Under the pieces are notes generated by a model that saw only the letters and a program-made list of their open reading frames with translations, was not told where the DNA came from and ran no database searches. Positions 1 through 13,704 of a stretch of DNA of 64,000 bases are shown one piece after another (the stretch's first letter is position 1; every line of letters starts with the position of its first letter). The position numbers were made by a program, and so were the translations under genes. Origin of the DNA: Chrysomallon squamiferum. Lineage: Eukaryota > Mollusca > Gastropoda > Neomphalida > Peltospiridae. The DNA is taken from positions 9,416,476 to 9,480,475 of the forward strand of contig CM022665.1 in NCBI GenBank assembly GCA_012295275.1. Reading direction: 5' to 3'.

Positions 1-309
1 AATGTGCTCGGAGCAAAAATATTAAAAACATATTTTCTTTCGGTTTGTAATAGCACTATACAGTAATAAACATCGTTCAAATAGTGTTTCACTTTATTAT
101 GGATAATACTGATAGAGTGTTAGCAACAAATGAGCAATGCCTGAAGAATGAGAACGTGATTATATATTAGGTGTGATTAAAATACAATACAGTGTGTTCT
201 AATTAAACGTAGTTTGATAAATGTTAGAAGCAAAACGTTGAACATCCAAAGGTGTTGCTTTTACGCCAGTAAAATGTAAATTTATTTTATCTTACAGTGA
301 TTAATACTT

Positions 310-311
<2 letters not shown>

Positions 312-406
<95 letters not shown>
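312..406. repeat. (TC)n microsatellite, 95 bp
   Basis: Uninterrupted TC dinucleotide run, about 47 copies. The serine/leucine frame it opens is not a gene. Confidence 0.98.
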
Positions 407-408
<2 letters not shown>

Positions 409-931
409 ATCAAACAAACAAACATACATATACAAAGTGTCACGCTTTTTCCGACTATTTGACAGCATATAACCGTAATTAATAATTGTGTATCATTAAA
501 TTAACCATTTTCCACATTCTCTTTCGAAGCAATAACATAGAATTGCTCTTTTTATTCTTGTTTTACAAACAAACTGCATGGTCCATTCACAGCGTCGGTT
601 TTAATGGCTTCTTCTGATGGTTGTGTTGGATTTTATTACCTTTCATTCCATTAACATTTACTTTTCTTGCAATTTTCTTGCGACAGTTACATATCTATTT
701 CTGATCCTTATAGAATTTAGGAGAATTATCATATAATGGTGGATTATCTTTCACGTTTTCTGTTAGGTTCTCCATCATTAGTTGTTGAGTTGAAGATTTA
801 GTGAGGTTGTCGCTCTGAATTTTTAGGGATTTTCCTAGTGACAGAAGTAAAGTGGTATGAGAAAAATCGAACAAGACGTAAAGGATAAAATGATTATTTG
901 GCGCGTGCCATATGCCATAGATGGATGTGAC

Positions 932-958
932 AAAAAAAAAAAAAAAAAAAAAAAAAAA
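932..958. repeat. Poly(A) tract
   Basis: 27 consecutive A. It follows a slightly GC-richer segment (about 880-930), so it could be the tail of an old retroposon inserted in plus orientation. Confidence 0.9.
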
Positions 959-1077
959 GACCCGATGTATAGGAAATTATTAATTTTTTTTGGTTACATG
1001 TGTTTAAAATGCATCATGAAAAATATTTACTGAAAAAAATACAGACAGAAGTCCTAAAATATTTTTATCTTATTATT

Positions 1078-1143
1078 ATTATTATTACCTGTAGTAGTAG
1101 TAGTAGCAGTAGTAGCAGTAGTAGCAACAGTAGTAATAGTAGT
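1078..1143. repeat. (AGT/AGC)n trinucleotide repeat
   Basis: A short ATT run followed by imperfect AGT units with AGC and AAC interruptions. Confidence 0.9.
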
Positions 1144-1722
1144 TTAAGGAATAGTAGTAGTGATAATATTATAACAGAAAAATTCTTGTATATGCCATGT
1201 TAGGATGTTAGTAGGAAAGTTATATATTAACATTTCCAGCTAATTCTAATGACTTATATATCAAAATAACAACAACAAAAAATAAATTTAAATTCTTGTT
1301 ACACAAATTATTAGTAAAACGGTCATTCTTTTCCTTTATTTAGCAGCTAGTGCTGAAGATTCATAAAATGTATGTGCAATTTTCATACTACTAGTGTTAA
1401 CATTATTACTAATAATTTTGTTGTATTCAGTGAGAAGAAAAACAAAAGCTGGAACTAAACTACATGTGTTGTTTTTGTCAGTTTCCATTGCCTCGAGGCT
1501 TCAGTTAACTATGAAGATTCATTAATGCATTACTAATTATTGCTTTCATTCTGTTTGAAGTAAATCAATTGAGATTTTAACATGGTTGCTTCGACATAAT
1601 GATTCCAGCTGCAAACAAACAGCAGGTTATTATTGATTAATGTTTTTTTTCTATACTTGCTAGCAAGATATATATATATATATATTAAATAAGAGTTTAC
1701 CGCGATCGCATACCACAAGCAC

Positions 1723-1723
<1 letters not shown>

Positions 1724-1753
<30 letters not shown>
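1724..1753. repeat. Poly(A) tract, 30 bp
   Basis: Homopolymer run followed by GACCCCATGT. The poly(A) at 932-958 is followed by the similar GACCCGATGT, which hints at two related insertions. Confidence 0.9.
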
Positions 1754-1755
<2 letters not shown>

Positions 1756-3020
1756 CCCCATGTCCGTATAGTAATTGTCATGTTTACTATCTAGGTTATA
1801 TCCAAATGTCTTTTGAATAAAAATAATAAATGAATAAATAAATAAATAAATAAATAAAATAAAATGAAGAAAAGTAATTAAGAAAATCAAAAAAAAAAAA
1901 AAAAAGACAAAACATTAAAAACGATAAAAAGTAACAAAAAACAACTAAACAAACAAAAAAAACTCAACATAATTATTTTTAATTAATTAACCATTAATTC
2001 ATTAGACGAAGAAACAACAATAAAAAGGAGATTTTAGTATAAAAGGATTTAGAATTCCCGCTAATAAAGACAGTTTCAACAGATTATGGAAATAGTTTAC
2101 GTGTGAGTTATTCGTAATCACTGAAAAATTCTAACCATGTGGAAATTTTATTATTCTGTGTGTTTCAAACTTCTTTATAAATAAAAAAAATAAAAAAATA
2201 AATAAAAATAAAATAAATAATAATAATAATAATTAAGAAAAAAAAAAAAAAAAAAAAAAGAACAACGTATTTAAAACATGGATTAAATACATAAAACAAT
2301 ATATATAAATATTTAGAAATAGGTGTATGGATATATGCCATCAATTTTACTATTCTCCTTTATGATATTAAATTTGTAAAGTAATTGAAAAACATATCGG
2401 ATATCATTTCAATTTCCGACTGCTGATTAGATATGAAAAATATACTTCTTTAGCAATCAAGTGATTTTTTTTTAATATAAAATAATTTTATTAATCAGCA
2501 GAATAATTACTTGATGAATAATACCCAGCGAAGCGCCTTTCTTATTTTCTTTTGCTGACCGATGAATATTTTACCTTTATAATGAACCTGGTATAGTTTT
2601 CAAAATAACATTAACCACAGTGATGACAGCCTATTTTGTGAAATTGGATCGATCTGTTATAAACTAAACTCATTTAAAAAGGCAGTCTGTGAGAAATTTG
2701 ATGTATAATGTTTATTATGAAAGTGGGAAGATTCGATTCTGAGTATTGTTGAAGCGTGGAAAATTCGAAAAAATATGACTAGTGACATCTGTACAGAAAA
2801 AATGGGCGTCAGGTCGAGCCAAAGGCTTCACGAGGAGGCTTGTTATAAGCCTCCGAAAATCACATGACATCAAGTAGAAATTGAAAATTGCCCACTGACC
2901 AATTTGTCCTAATTGGGACATCATGGACTGCACCGGCACAAGATTTTTCAGTTGAACATATAGGGGAAACTGTACGTTAAAAGATCTTACTAATAACAGT
3001 GGGAAATGTTCTGAAAATAT

Positions 3021-3078
3021 ATTATTACTACTGCTGCTGCTACTACTACTACTACTACTACCTCCGCTTCTACTACTA

Positions 3079-3130
<52 letters not shown>

Positions 3131-3345
3131 TACTACTACTACTAATACTACTACAAATAATAATAATATAATAATAATAATAATGTATCATCTCTAATTT
3201 TAGTTTAAGTCATATGAACACTCAGATTCTATTGCTGTATTATAGTAATAATAATAACAGTAGTAGTAGTAGGGAGAGGAAAAAGAGGAGGAGTAGGAGT
3301 AGAAGTAGGAGTAGTAGCAGCAGCAGCAGTAGTAGTAATTAAACA
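3021..3345. repeat. Trinucleotide repeat field (CTA, TAA, AGT, AGG, AGC)
   Basis: Imperfect CTA units to about 3150, ATA units to 3185, a unique break, then AGT/AGG/AGC units from 3236. Simple repeats of opposite strand sense lie about 60 bp apart. Confidence 0.9.
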
Positions 3346-4456
3346 AATTTGCTGTCGTCTTCAAACTCTGAAGTATCAAAATAATCATGATTATTTTTTG
3401 TTTTGTGCAGATCTTCAGATTCGGAAAAAAATAGTCGGCTACTTTTATTACATTTTTCCTAAATTAATAAACTTAGTATTTTAGTCATATATCATTAGCA
3501 TTTGTGTATAACAGAAGTCCTAGAATATCGCAAAAACCTGGAAAACTCGCAGCTTTGCTACCTAATCGTATTCGGTGATCTGTCATTCTTTAATTCACCG
3601 TTCAGTTTTTAGTTTCAGATGAAACTTAAACTAAAAAAAAAAAAAAAGAAAAAGAAAAAGAAAAAAAAAAAAGAAACTTGAAAAGAAGATTTTCGGATAA
3701 TTATTATCAGCAGTTCATCTACATCTATTTTCAGCCCAAAGGGTGTTTTACTAAAACGACTTGGTATGTACTTCGTATCTAATTCAGAAAACAATCCTCT
3801 GTTAAGAATCGATACAAGTATTACTTTCAGTCATATCATAATTATACAGACAGTCTATGTTTTATATCTGATCAAAGATATGTAACAGATGGTGCTGAAT
3901 TATTCGATATTAACTACAGTCATCGAAGACTGGTAGATGAACACAGATAAACCACGATCCATATTGCTTATATTTCTCTTACGTTCTTGTTTGGAATATA
4001 TGTAATGTGACGTAATAATTAGCTAACAGGTTCAGATACGCATTGAATTTTCATTCATCTCTTTTGAGCCTGTGTTGCAAATAAGTTTAAAATTTGTCAA
4101 CACTAATGTACAGACTACGATATGTCGCGGAAAAAGCATTAAGTCTAATTCCTTTGGCAGTTACCACTCGTGAACTGATGGCAGTGTGCTTTTACCATAA
4201 TGGACTCCAAGTGCTAACATAAGCAGTACGGAATTAAAATCTGTAGCTTTTAGCTTGAAAGTAATAATCTTAAATTATCTATCGTAAACAAATACTTTTT
4301 GTAGGTGTGATGGATTGATATCGTTTATTTATGATGATCTTTATTGTATAATATATGTATTACTTTACATTGCACTGTACTTTATTAAATCCTGAAAGAT
4401 GTTATTGCTACTTAATTCAGAGATTATAATATTTTTAAAAATGGGAAAATAATATG

Positions 4457-4585
<129 letters not shown>

Positions 4586-4699
4586 ATCTAGCAATCTATA
4601 TATATATATGTTTACATTTTTTATGTCTGTCTCTCTCTCTTTTCGTCTCTATCTCTCTCTCGTCATCTGCATATTGATATAAATAAGGTAAAGACTTAC

Positions 4700-4938
4700 T
4701 TCATGAACATCACCACTCCTACTCTTGATATGTCTTGTTGTATAATCTTCCACGATTCTAGAACAATTTCTTTCTGCGAGTCTGTAAACTCCGGTCTGGT
4801 ATTTGGCAGTCCCCTTAGTTTCTGAACGTAGATATCGTCCGGATTGTCAATGGGAAGGTACCTCCTTTCACTTGCCCTCAGTCTTTTTTCTTTTTTAGGA
4901 GAAAGTGTCTTCATCTTCTTCGAGCTGAAGCATCCCAT
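4700..4938 (-). CDS. Globin X-like first exon 1d of a second transcription unit
   Basis: 79 codons plus AA. Two adjacent ATGs occur (4941 and 4938); the second gives MGCFSSKKMK, with Gly2 for myristoylation, Cys3 for palmitoylation and a Lys/Arg-rich run to about residue 26. Using the first would shift Gly to position 3 and lose the myristoylation site. After a leader with YLPIDNPDD, the A-B block FTDSQKEIV, LESWKII, VGVVMFMK closely resembles first exons 1a-1c. Donor GTAAGT follows at 4699. This exon lies 16.7 kb downstream of the exon 3 stop on the same strand, so it cannot feed that core. I see no globin exon 2 or 3 in 1-4699, so its core is expected beyond the left edge. Alternative: an orphan duplicated exon. 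Confidence 0.78.
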
Positions 4939-4941
4939 CAT

Positions 4942-6440
4942 GTTTGCGAATAGTTCAAGACGAGTTGAAAACAGTTTGCGCGTGTTTGTCTAGAATGCGA
5001 TCTCTTGCGTGAACCCGTCTAACATAAGTGATAGTTTCTTATGTCTTATCTTTTATCAGCATCTCTTCTTGCAAGATGTTCTTTGTTGCCGTATTTTGCT
5101 TGTCTCGTATTTTACAAGTGGTTATTAAATGTAAAAATGTCTAAACAAAGATACCGATACTGAAATGCCATCGCAGAGAAACTAATATTCTTTATGCATC
5201 GACACAGCATATGAGAGAATCAACTGAAAGCTTAATTAATATAAGAATTATTGCACATAACCTGTAACTGGTCACACGAAATAAAACAATTTTCATTTTC
5301 TGTGTAATATTCGAAAACTACTAACCAATCAGACGGTTTCGTTTAAGAGACGAGCGAATTATACACCATGAGCTAACCCTCGACAAGATGTTTGTGTTCT
5401 TTTGTTGAAGACATGCCTTTCGGTGGTGATGATCACTGTCCAATCATAATCTTACTGCTGCTCTGATTAACTCCCGCGTCTTTCTCACTGCTACCACTAT
5501 CTTAGTTCCATGTTAACTCGCTCTCCAGTCTCACGCTATTTCCCGTGTGTAATCCGCGCAGTCGTCAAGTATGGAATCGATAGTCGCGTTTCAGTAGCAA
5601 TAATCATTCTATCACTTGTCTAGTAATTGTGTAATAATAAAGAATGTAGACTATATTTTATCACTGAAATAAATTTCGTAGTAGTGTCTGATCGTTTTCG
5701 CCATCTTAGTGTTACGTAACGAAATATCATAATGTGTTATTTATCATGATTAACGCTTTAACAAACTTTTCGATTCCGATGTCCGATTCTAATAACTGTC
5801 AAGTCGTCGGTTTGGAAGTTTCTAGGAATTCATTCTTAATGATTTTTTTCCCCTTCTGCCTGTGGGAAATGTATAAAACTTCATTGCGACAAACCGATAA
5901 ACGAAGCCAAATGAGTGTTGACAGCGGGTTTCCTTTCTCAAGTTAACATTACACAAATACAAATAGTCTCTATTAATGGCCTATATGAATTAAATATGTA
6001 GAGATTTCGTTAAACACATATTCTTCATTCATCGTCATCATTACATTTATTATTACTAGCCTGCGAAATAAAAATTAAATATTAACTCCTTATTACAATA
6101 CATCTCTGATTATTGACATATTATTTTTGATTAAGAAGAGGTTATGTGGCCTGTCATTCCAACGTTAATTAGCATGAACATAAAATTCTCTGTGAAAAAG
6201 GAGACAGTGTTTCTGTTGCTTCTGGGACAGTCAATTAGTATTTAGCTAATTAATAATGTTCCTATTGTTAATAATTCAGAACACAATGCGAAACTGGTTT
6301 CCATCTAAAGTTGCATAATCGAAAATAATTAGAACTGTGTCAACAAACAAGAAGGAAATGGCTTGTTTTCTGTACAGGAAATATAATCCAAGAACTTAAA
6401 ATTATATATTTTTTAATTATTTTGTTTTGTTACAGGTTAA
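4942..6440. promoter_or_regulatory. 5' flank of first exon 1d (putative promoter region)
   Basis: Unusually free of microsatellites for this window and somewhat richer in GC and CpG, notably 4965-5110 and 5440-5600. This is where the promoter and 5' UTR of exon 1d would sit. No TATA box or start site can be fixed by eye. Confidence 0.35.
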
Positions 6441-6469
6441 TTAGGTGATAAAAAAACGATGTCAGACTA

Positions 6470-7076
6470 TATATTTCACTACATTTCACTACATTTCACT
6501 TCAGTACACAACCTTATTATACTGCACTGCACAACATTATGCTACACTACTCCATATTGCACTATACAACATTAGACTCACTATACACATCTACACTATA
6601 CACAACATGACTAAACTAACCTGCAAAGCATTGTCCTGCACTACACAGCACTACACTACACTACACTAGACTGCACTACACTACACTACACTACACTAGA
6701 CTGCACTACACTACACTACACTACACTAGACTGCACTACACTACACTACACTACACTAGACTGCACTACACTACCCTACACTACACTGAACTACACTACC
6801 CTACACTACACTGAACTACACTACACTACACTACACTAGACTGCACTACACTACGCTGCACTATTCTACACTACCCTACACTACACTGAACTACACTACG
6901 GTGCACTATGCTACACGTTGCGACACTACACTGCACTACATTATACTACACTACACTACACTACACTACCCAATTCTAAGTTGCACTGAACTATATAATA
7001 CTACACTAAACTATATTACATTCTACTACACTACACTGTACTACGTTAGACCTCTCTAAACTACACAAAATTACAC
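6470..7076. repeat. CTACA pentamer satellite with 30-bp higher-order unit
   Basis: About 600 bases of degenerate ACTAC/CTACA units. Between 6660 and 6770 the pentamers are organised into a regular 30-bp unit containing CTACACTAGACTGCA, repeated almost exactly; both ends decay into looser copies. Confidence 0.93.
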
Positions 7077-7267
7077 AACCTCCTCCTTTAAAAGACTAAC
7101 TTAACACTATAATGGGCTGCATGTCCAAGACAAACGTGCTTAAATATTCTGGGTATATCAGCTCATTCACTGATTAATTGTATTATATATAATAAACTTA
7201 AAAAGTTAAATGTTTAAGAATATTGTTGGTTAAATTTTTAAAATGAAGTATGATATTTATAATGTTT

Positions 7268-7575
7268 GTAAAAAAAAAAAAAAAAAAAAGAAATCGTGAA
7301 TAACGAAATACTGCTGCTGCTACTACTAATTATTATTTACTTACTTAACTACTTAATATTAGTACTTCTACTACTAATGCTACTACTGCTACTGCTGCTA
7401 TTAATACTTCTACTACTACTACTACTATTACTAATAATAATAACACTGAAAAGGAAACTAATTTCAAAACAACAACAAACAAACAAAAACAAAACAACAA
7501 CAAACAAAAAAAACAAACAAAAAAAACAACAACCAAACAACAAAAACAAATAAGCAAAAAAAAAATTTCAAAACA
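7268..7575. repeat. Poly(A), (CTA)n and CAAA-type simple repeats
   Basis: Poly(A) at 7270-7288, imperfect CTA units to about 7430, then AACAAAC-type low-complexity sequence. Open frames here are translated repeat. Confidence 0.92.
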
Positions 7576-7576
7576 A

Positions 7577-8157
7577 AACAATTAATTTATAACATTGATT
7601 TCTATCATTACGGTAAACTGAAATCGGAACATAACATTATTTCCCTGTTCTGTAGTTCATTAACCGGTATAGGGAATCATAGACTTCGTTCGCATCCTGA
7701 CATTTCACACAACGTGAAATTTAACTACAGATCAATTTACGAATAAATATCTGTTAAATTATACATTTACAAATGAAAAAAAACCTGTGCCAATTTGAAG
7801 CAGAAGACACGTCTCTTCACTTCCGGCGGATAATAACGGTCGTATTCAAATGTTAGGCGAATTTCAACAACAGGTTATTATGTTTCTTCATGATTTCGAG
7901 TCAAAAAAAAAAAAACATTTTTTTTTTATAAAACCCCTGCAAAAAACAGCTACATGAAAGAAAAACACATAAGGCGTCAAATTATATAGAAAAATAAATT
8001 TGACGAACTGCAATATCTGCCTTCAGGACACAGTGACGTAATCATATGGTACGATGATTATTTACATAGCACAGACTTCTCGAGCATTCCGGTCCTAAAG
8101 TAACGCATAAATTTAAGTGATCTGAATCTGCAGTTATTATTTATGTTATGTTTATTA

Positions 8158-8201
<44 letters not shown>

Positions 8202-8646
8202 TATTTATATATATATATATATATATTTATTATATTTTTATTTTTTGAAATCTCTAAAGTTCCAAAGTACTGGAGCATTGTGATATAGTCCGATGGTTAG
8301 AGTGTATCATTTTTTTTTTTATGGTGAATTTTTATCAGTGCGCTACTTCGGCTTGAAAATAATTAAGGTGAATGTGTTTCTGGAACTGTACTGCTTAAGG
8401 GTAGGTTCAGGTAAATGATCCATAGATGCTAAACGGCAGCGGTTTCCACATTATGCTATTGTAATAATAACAATAATGATGACAATGATGACGACAACAA
8501 CAATAATAATAATGATGATTGTAATAGTGATAATAGTAATGATGATGATGGTGGTGGTGGTGATGATGATGATGGTACTTTTGAAAAATAACTGAATACA
8601 TTGGCCATGAAAAATATAAAAAGGAATATATGAGATAAATAAATAA

Positions 8647-8706
<60 letters not shown>

Positions 8707-9530
8707 AAGAAGAAGAAGAAGAATATTAAGAATTTTTTTATTATTTATTTATTAATTAATTAATTTATTATTTATTTGTTTGTTTTTTCGTTTGTTTGTT
8801 TGTTTGTTGATGTTTTCCTGTTATTTTATTTTATTTCATTTTGTATAAATATCCAAGAAAAGATGAAACACTTAATTTCCAAAAATTTCGTTACCTGCCT
8901 CGTTTTCTTTACATGACTCTTTCGTTACCTTTGGCCTGCTACCGATTAAGGCGTGTGTTATGTATGATCGAGATCACTGCATGAATGATGTGATTAGCGT
9001 CAATGAAAATAATAAAAACAATGAAGTAAAAAGACAAAAATGAGTCGATTCAGCTGTGTGAATAGAGGAGAGACACTGAAAGCTAACTGAGGTAAATAAC
9101 CGCGTTGCTAATGAGTACGTTTCTTATACCGTCTGTGTATAGCATATTAATGTGTTTACAATGTGAAATTATTGTATTTTATGGTTCTCGTAGTTCATTT
9201 CATACTGATAAAAGCTGCAATTATTTACGTCTTGTCAACATGTTAATATAAGCTAATTTCAGGCAACAATTACATTTGTTTCGTAGATGTTGTCTCTGTA
9301 ATCTCACATCCTAAGCGAATAACGTGTGTTTAGTATATACATTTATTAAGGTTTCATTTTCACGTAAGGATAAATCTTCAATATATTCTTCTATGTACGT
9401 ATGTATGAATCTATGTATGTATGTATGTGTGCACTTTGTTCGATGTTCAATAGAAAGGGGAAATACATACTGAAAAAAACAAAACAATTTAGTGATCAGA
9501 AATCCCAGTGTTCGAAATTAAATTGGCGAT
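7577..9530. other. Intergenic DNA with (TTA)n, (AAT)n and (AAG)n repeats
   Basis: Unique AT-rich sequence interrupted by (TTA)n/(TA)n at 8150-8227, GAT/GGT units at 8522-8575, and a joined (AAT)n-(AAG)n array at 8650-8722. No coding sequence or RNA gene recognised. Confidence 0.8.
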
Positions 9531-9564
9531 ATGTATTAAAAAACCCAGAAAATAACTAAGAAAA

Positions 9565-9649
9565 GGTTTGTGTGTATGTGTGTGTGTATATAATATATGT
9601 GTGTGTGTGTGTGTGTGTGTGTATTTGTGTTTGTGTGTGTATGTGTGTG

Positions 9650-9714
<65 letters not shown>

Positions 9715-9735
9715 TTGTGTTTGTGTGTGTATGTG
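9565..9735. repeat. Duplicated (TG)n microsatellite block
   Basis: Two TG runs (about 9600-9621 and 9662-9711), each followed by the same short tail (GTATTTGTGTTTGTGTGTGT) and separated by (TA)n, showing that the block itself was duplicated. Confidence 0.93.
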
Positions 9736-12422
9736 TTCTTATTGTTGGTGACTCCAAATCTGTTACAATTGCCAAACAGTTTCAGAGATAGAAATCATCA
9801 AACGACTTTAATGAATACAAAAGATTTAACAATAACAACATTTATTATAAGAACATTACAGTTAGTGCTTATCCCTAAACAATAGACATAGGGCTAAAAG
9901 AAAATCTATAGTTGGTAGATAGGGAATAACCGTGGACATAATTAAATTTAGTAAACTAAGCACCGTATTAGGTTACCGATCCTTTCTAATATACGTAAGA
10001 TTATGAGAATGAACAAAACCAACTGATAAAGGTCCCATGGGGTAATCACTGAAACATGACACGTATTGGCCATTGAAGATATTGACTTATGAATTAGGGC
10101 ATAATCTGTGTGACTTTCTATAGGTGCGTGTATGATGGACCAGCTTGTTAAATATGGCACGTTTTAGTCTGTTTGAGATTGTGGCACCGTCAGTAAACAT
10201 TTTAATGCGTACGTGTTTCAGTGAAAATCTGCAGAAGCGAAAAGATGATGGATTTGAGGAAGTATGACTCAATCACACTTTTTAGGCAGTATACCCGCAA
10301 ATAAAAACAAAACAAAAATGAAACAAAATGTCATTTTTAAAATTGTTAATGAGTGTTGAAAAAAGCCTTTTTTTATTACAAAAAGAGGCAGAAATAATTT
10401 TTAAAACTTTGCTTCACATTCATTTTATTACGATAAATGGTCCATTTTTATACTGTCATGATATTTCATTATATTCACCCGTCTATTATCGATTTATCGA
10501 TCCATCCACCAAGGCATCGTTCATCCATCTGTATATCTATTCATCCATCCATCCATGAATCCAGACATCGTCGAGCTATCCGTTACATCCATCCATCCAT
10601 CAGTTGCACAGGCATACAGTAGTTGTTGGCATCTTCAGTTTGCATTTGTTTTGTCCGTTCATGCCAAGTGATTACAAAGGAGTGTGAGATGACGATATTC
10701 ATCAGTATTCTCGACTGATTGCATTTCTTGTTTTCTGACTTAATGCATTTCTCACAGCGGGGTCGTTTCTCTATACTCTGCGCGACCCCAGCTCAAAGTA
10801 ATCCTATATGTTAACTCAATGTACTCGTAATGGGAAATTTCATGAACAAACAGGCACTGGACGAGATATTAAGCACAGGTAGTGACAGGTCAGACATATA
10901 CAGGAAATACTAATAGCCTTTCATCTGTTAATGTTTCAGTTATACTCAGTTCTTAATATTTGAATACACCTCGTAATTCTTAATACTAGTTATGTTGGCC
11001 ATACTTGTTAGTACCAGAGTATGCGTTGAGACAGATAATGTGTTTCTTGTTATATTTACATTATTCTAAGGTAATTTTATACTTTTAGCATTTTCCTTAA
11101 TGTATCGTACTTATGTCACTGGTTTATGTATAAACATTAACTAATATCTACTGACAAAAGAAGCTTTACCACTGTAAAACTGAAAAACTAGTTGAAACTT
11201 AATCAGTGTAAAACACATAACCGAAACGTAACAATTGTATATTCAGCTATCCATATCTAACTCAAGAATCTTCAGCTGTTCCCGTGTTGCTTAACCAACG
11301 TGATAGGCAGACTGAGCAAACACCAGACAAGACAAAAAAAAAAAAAAAAAATAGAATTATAAAAAAAAACAGCTTCTTGCGTACCTTATATCTGCGAAAT
11401 CGTTATCTGACAATGACATCATCAGCGACGAATGCCTTAGGTCATAGGCTGTTGATAGTGGCCAGGCGACTTAGGGATCATGAAATAAGAGCTTGCAGAG
11501 CAGAGAGAGGACACATATTGTCATCATAAAATATACCAACAGAAATGTCATTTGTTACTAGGACAACGATAGATCCCGTTTAGCCAGAATCGTATAAAAA
11601 AATTCCTTGTAGGGATTTAGAAATTCACGATTTACCTTGTGCCTTTTCCTTGGAACCAAGGACGTTTCCCACGTGGCCTCATCAGAGAACTGTCATCTTC
11701 TTTGTGTCGGACAGTATTAATCTGACTTGTTATTGAACTTGAGTGATTCTACGTATTATTTGACCAATCTGTAAAGTCGAACATTTGAATTTATACCCAG
11801 TCAGTTGAATATCGGATTTTGTTTGGTTGTCATTTTTCGTGTTTATTACGTCGACCTTTTTAGTACATTGTACTTCTTGCATACCTTTTGTTGTTTTTTA
11901 ACTAGTTTGAATTAAAAATCTATGGTAAAGTTTTATTTGGCCGTTGGTATGTATGTATGTATGTATGTAATATTATAGACTGTTTGAAAAAAATAATATA
12001 AAATAATAAATATTAAAAAAATAATAATAGTGATTATGAGTTATAGAAGTTGCTGAGTGTCTCAAGTAGTCAGATAAATAAAAAGAAAATTTTCGAAATT
12101 GTCTTTTCATATATGTATATATATATATTTATATAATAAATGAATTGTTACGATATTTATTTTAAGGTAATTTTCGGCTGATAGAAAAAGTCTACAAAGA
12201 CTAACTCACCGGAGGTTTTACAGCGAAGTTGTAGTTCAAACAAACAAACAAACCATCAAACAAAGAAAAATGAACATACAAACACAACAAAAAACGAACA
12301 CACAAACAAACAAATAAACAACAAAAACGAACAAACAAATCATTCATTTTGCTCGAACATGTTTAAGATTCAAACATTAGATATTAAACAATAGTTGACG
12401 AACATTTTACTGTCATTGTCCG

Positions 12423-12427
<5 letters not shown>
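9736..12427. other. Intergenic DNA, no gene recognised
   Basis: Mostly unique AT-rich sequence. 9990-10270 is more complex and could be an old retroelement 3' end. CATC-rich repeats lie at 10480-10605. A hairpin-capable GGGGTCG/CGACCCC pair sits at 10758-10791. 12236-12340 is ACAAAC low-complexity sequence. Confidence 0.6.
11968..12108. repeat. Dispersed repeat family R1, copy 1
   Basis: About 140 bp beginning TAATATTATAGACTGTTTG and ending AAATTGTCTTTTC. It matches 19582-19740 at roughly 90% outside a variable A-rich centre. No clear terminal inverted repeats; class unknown. Confidence 0.85.

Positions 12428-12503
<76 letters not shown>
12428..12503. repeat. (TC)n microsatellite, 76 bp
   Basis: Pure TC run ending in TCTGGCTATTTGGCTATC. 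Confidence 0.97.
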
Positions 12504-12505
<2 letters not shown>

Positions 12506-13661
12506 CTATTTGGCTATCTATCTTCCACTCTCTGTCTCTTTCAGACAGGTTACAGTCTTCGTGTTTCAGGTTTCACTTTTGATAGCGGTTTATTGATCAG
12601 AAACCTTTAATAGATGCATGCAACTCGTGAACTTGAATGCATTTTTTTTTTTTTTATTATGTCGCATTTGGCAATGAAGTTGTTTGCTTCATAAAGCAAT
12701 CGTAGTTCCTGCTATTAATTTTATTTTCAGTTGACAAATTTTTGTGTAAATTACATAAAAAGATCTTTATTTATGATTTGTGGCGTTAATTTGAGACTTG
12801 ATGTTTAAAAAAAAAAAAAAAATATTATAATAATAATGTGCCATTTTGTGTCCTTTTGATTTGAAATTCTTCACAAGGCATTGTCTTTTATTTCGTTTGT
12901 TTTCAACAGATTACTTTATTAGACATTTTAAACTCTAGTGGATTGCAAATATGGAAAAAAAAATAAAAAATAAAAAATAAATAAAACCAGGAACCTTTCA
13001 GATTAATACTTTAAACTGAACTGAGAGTAAGCTTTACTGTTTTCGTTATTAAAATATTTTAGCTAAATCCTTGCAGCTGAGGATTCTAGGTGGGTTTTTT
13101 TTTTTTTTTTTTTTTTCCGTTCTTTTTTTTTTTTTTTTTTTTTTTTTGATTTCTTTTCTATTTCCTTTGGCTTATTTCCCGTTACTGCCTTTTCCCCTGG
13201 ACTGGTTTATTTAAAGTGCATATAAAGTATCCATTGCTAATAATCGATTTGAATATCGGTTTTCCTCTTTCACATTCGCACTGTATTTTATACAGATTAC
13301 TGATACCCAATAACCTTAAATACAGAAATGTTCTGAAGAGTCATTTCATTTCAGGTTTTCTTATTATATTATTATTGTTTAACTTAAGTTAAAATTTAAG
13401 ATGAAAATAAAACATTTGTATTCAGCATTTAGATAACTTAGAAGATTCATGAACAAATGCTTTGATGTAATATAGACTGACACTGAAGATTATCAAATTT
13501 GTTTAAATTATTTAACTTTTTTTTATTTATTTATTTATTTATTTGTTTGTTTCTAGTAATAATTATGTTATTATAATCTGTGGTTCTGTACGTATAAGAT
13601 TTTAATATTCGTAAAATGCATATTACTAACTGATATAAGCGAAATGAATTGTTGCCTCACA

Positions 13662-13704
<43 letters not shown>

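Noticed and set aside
297-482. Ser/Leu-rich open frames over (TC)n or (GA)n tracts (also 12395, 33645, 40028, 47833, 48604, 52416, 58315)
   Set aside because: They are dinucleotide repeats open in several frames on both strands, with no flanking coding sequence.
2715-3191. 158-codon minus-strand frame with poly-Ser
   Set aside because: The Ser part is a CTA microsatellite, and the remaining 100 residues have no recognisable domain or globin similarity.
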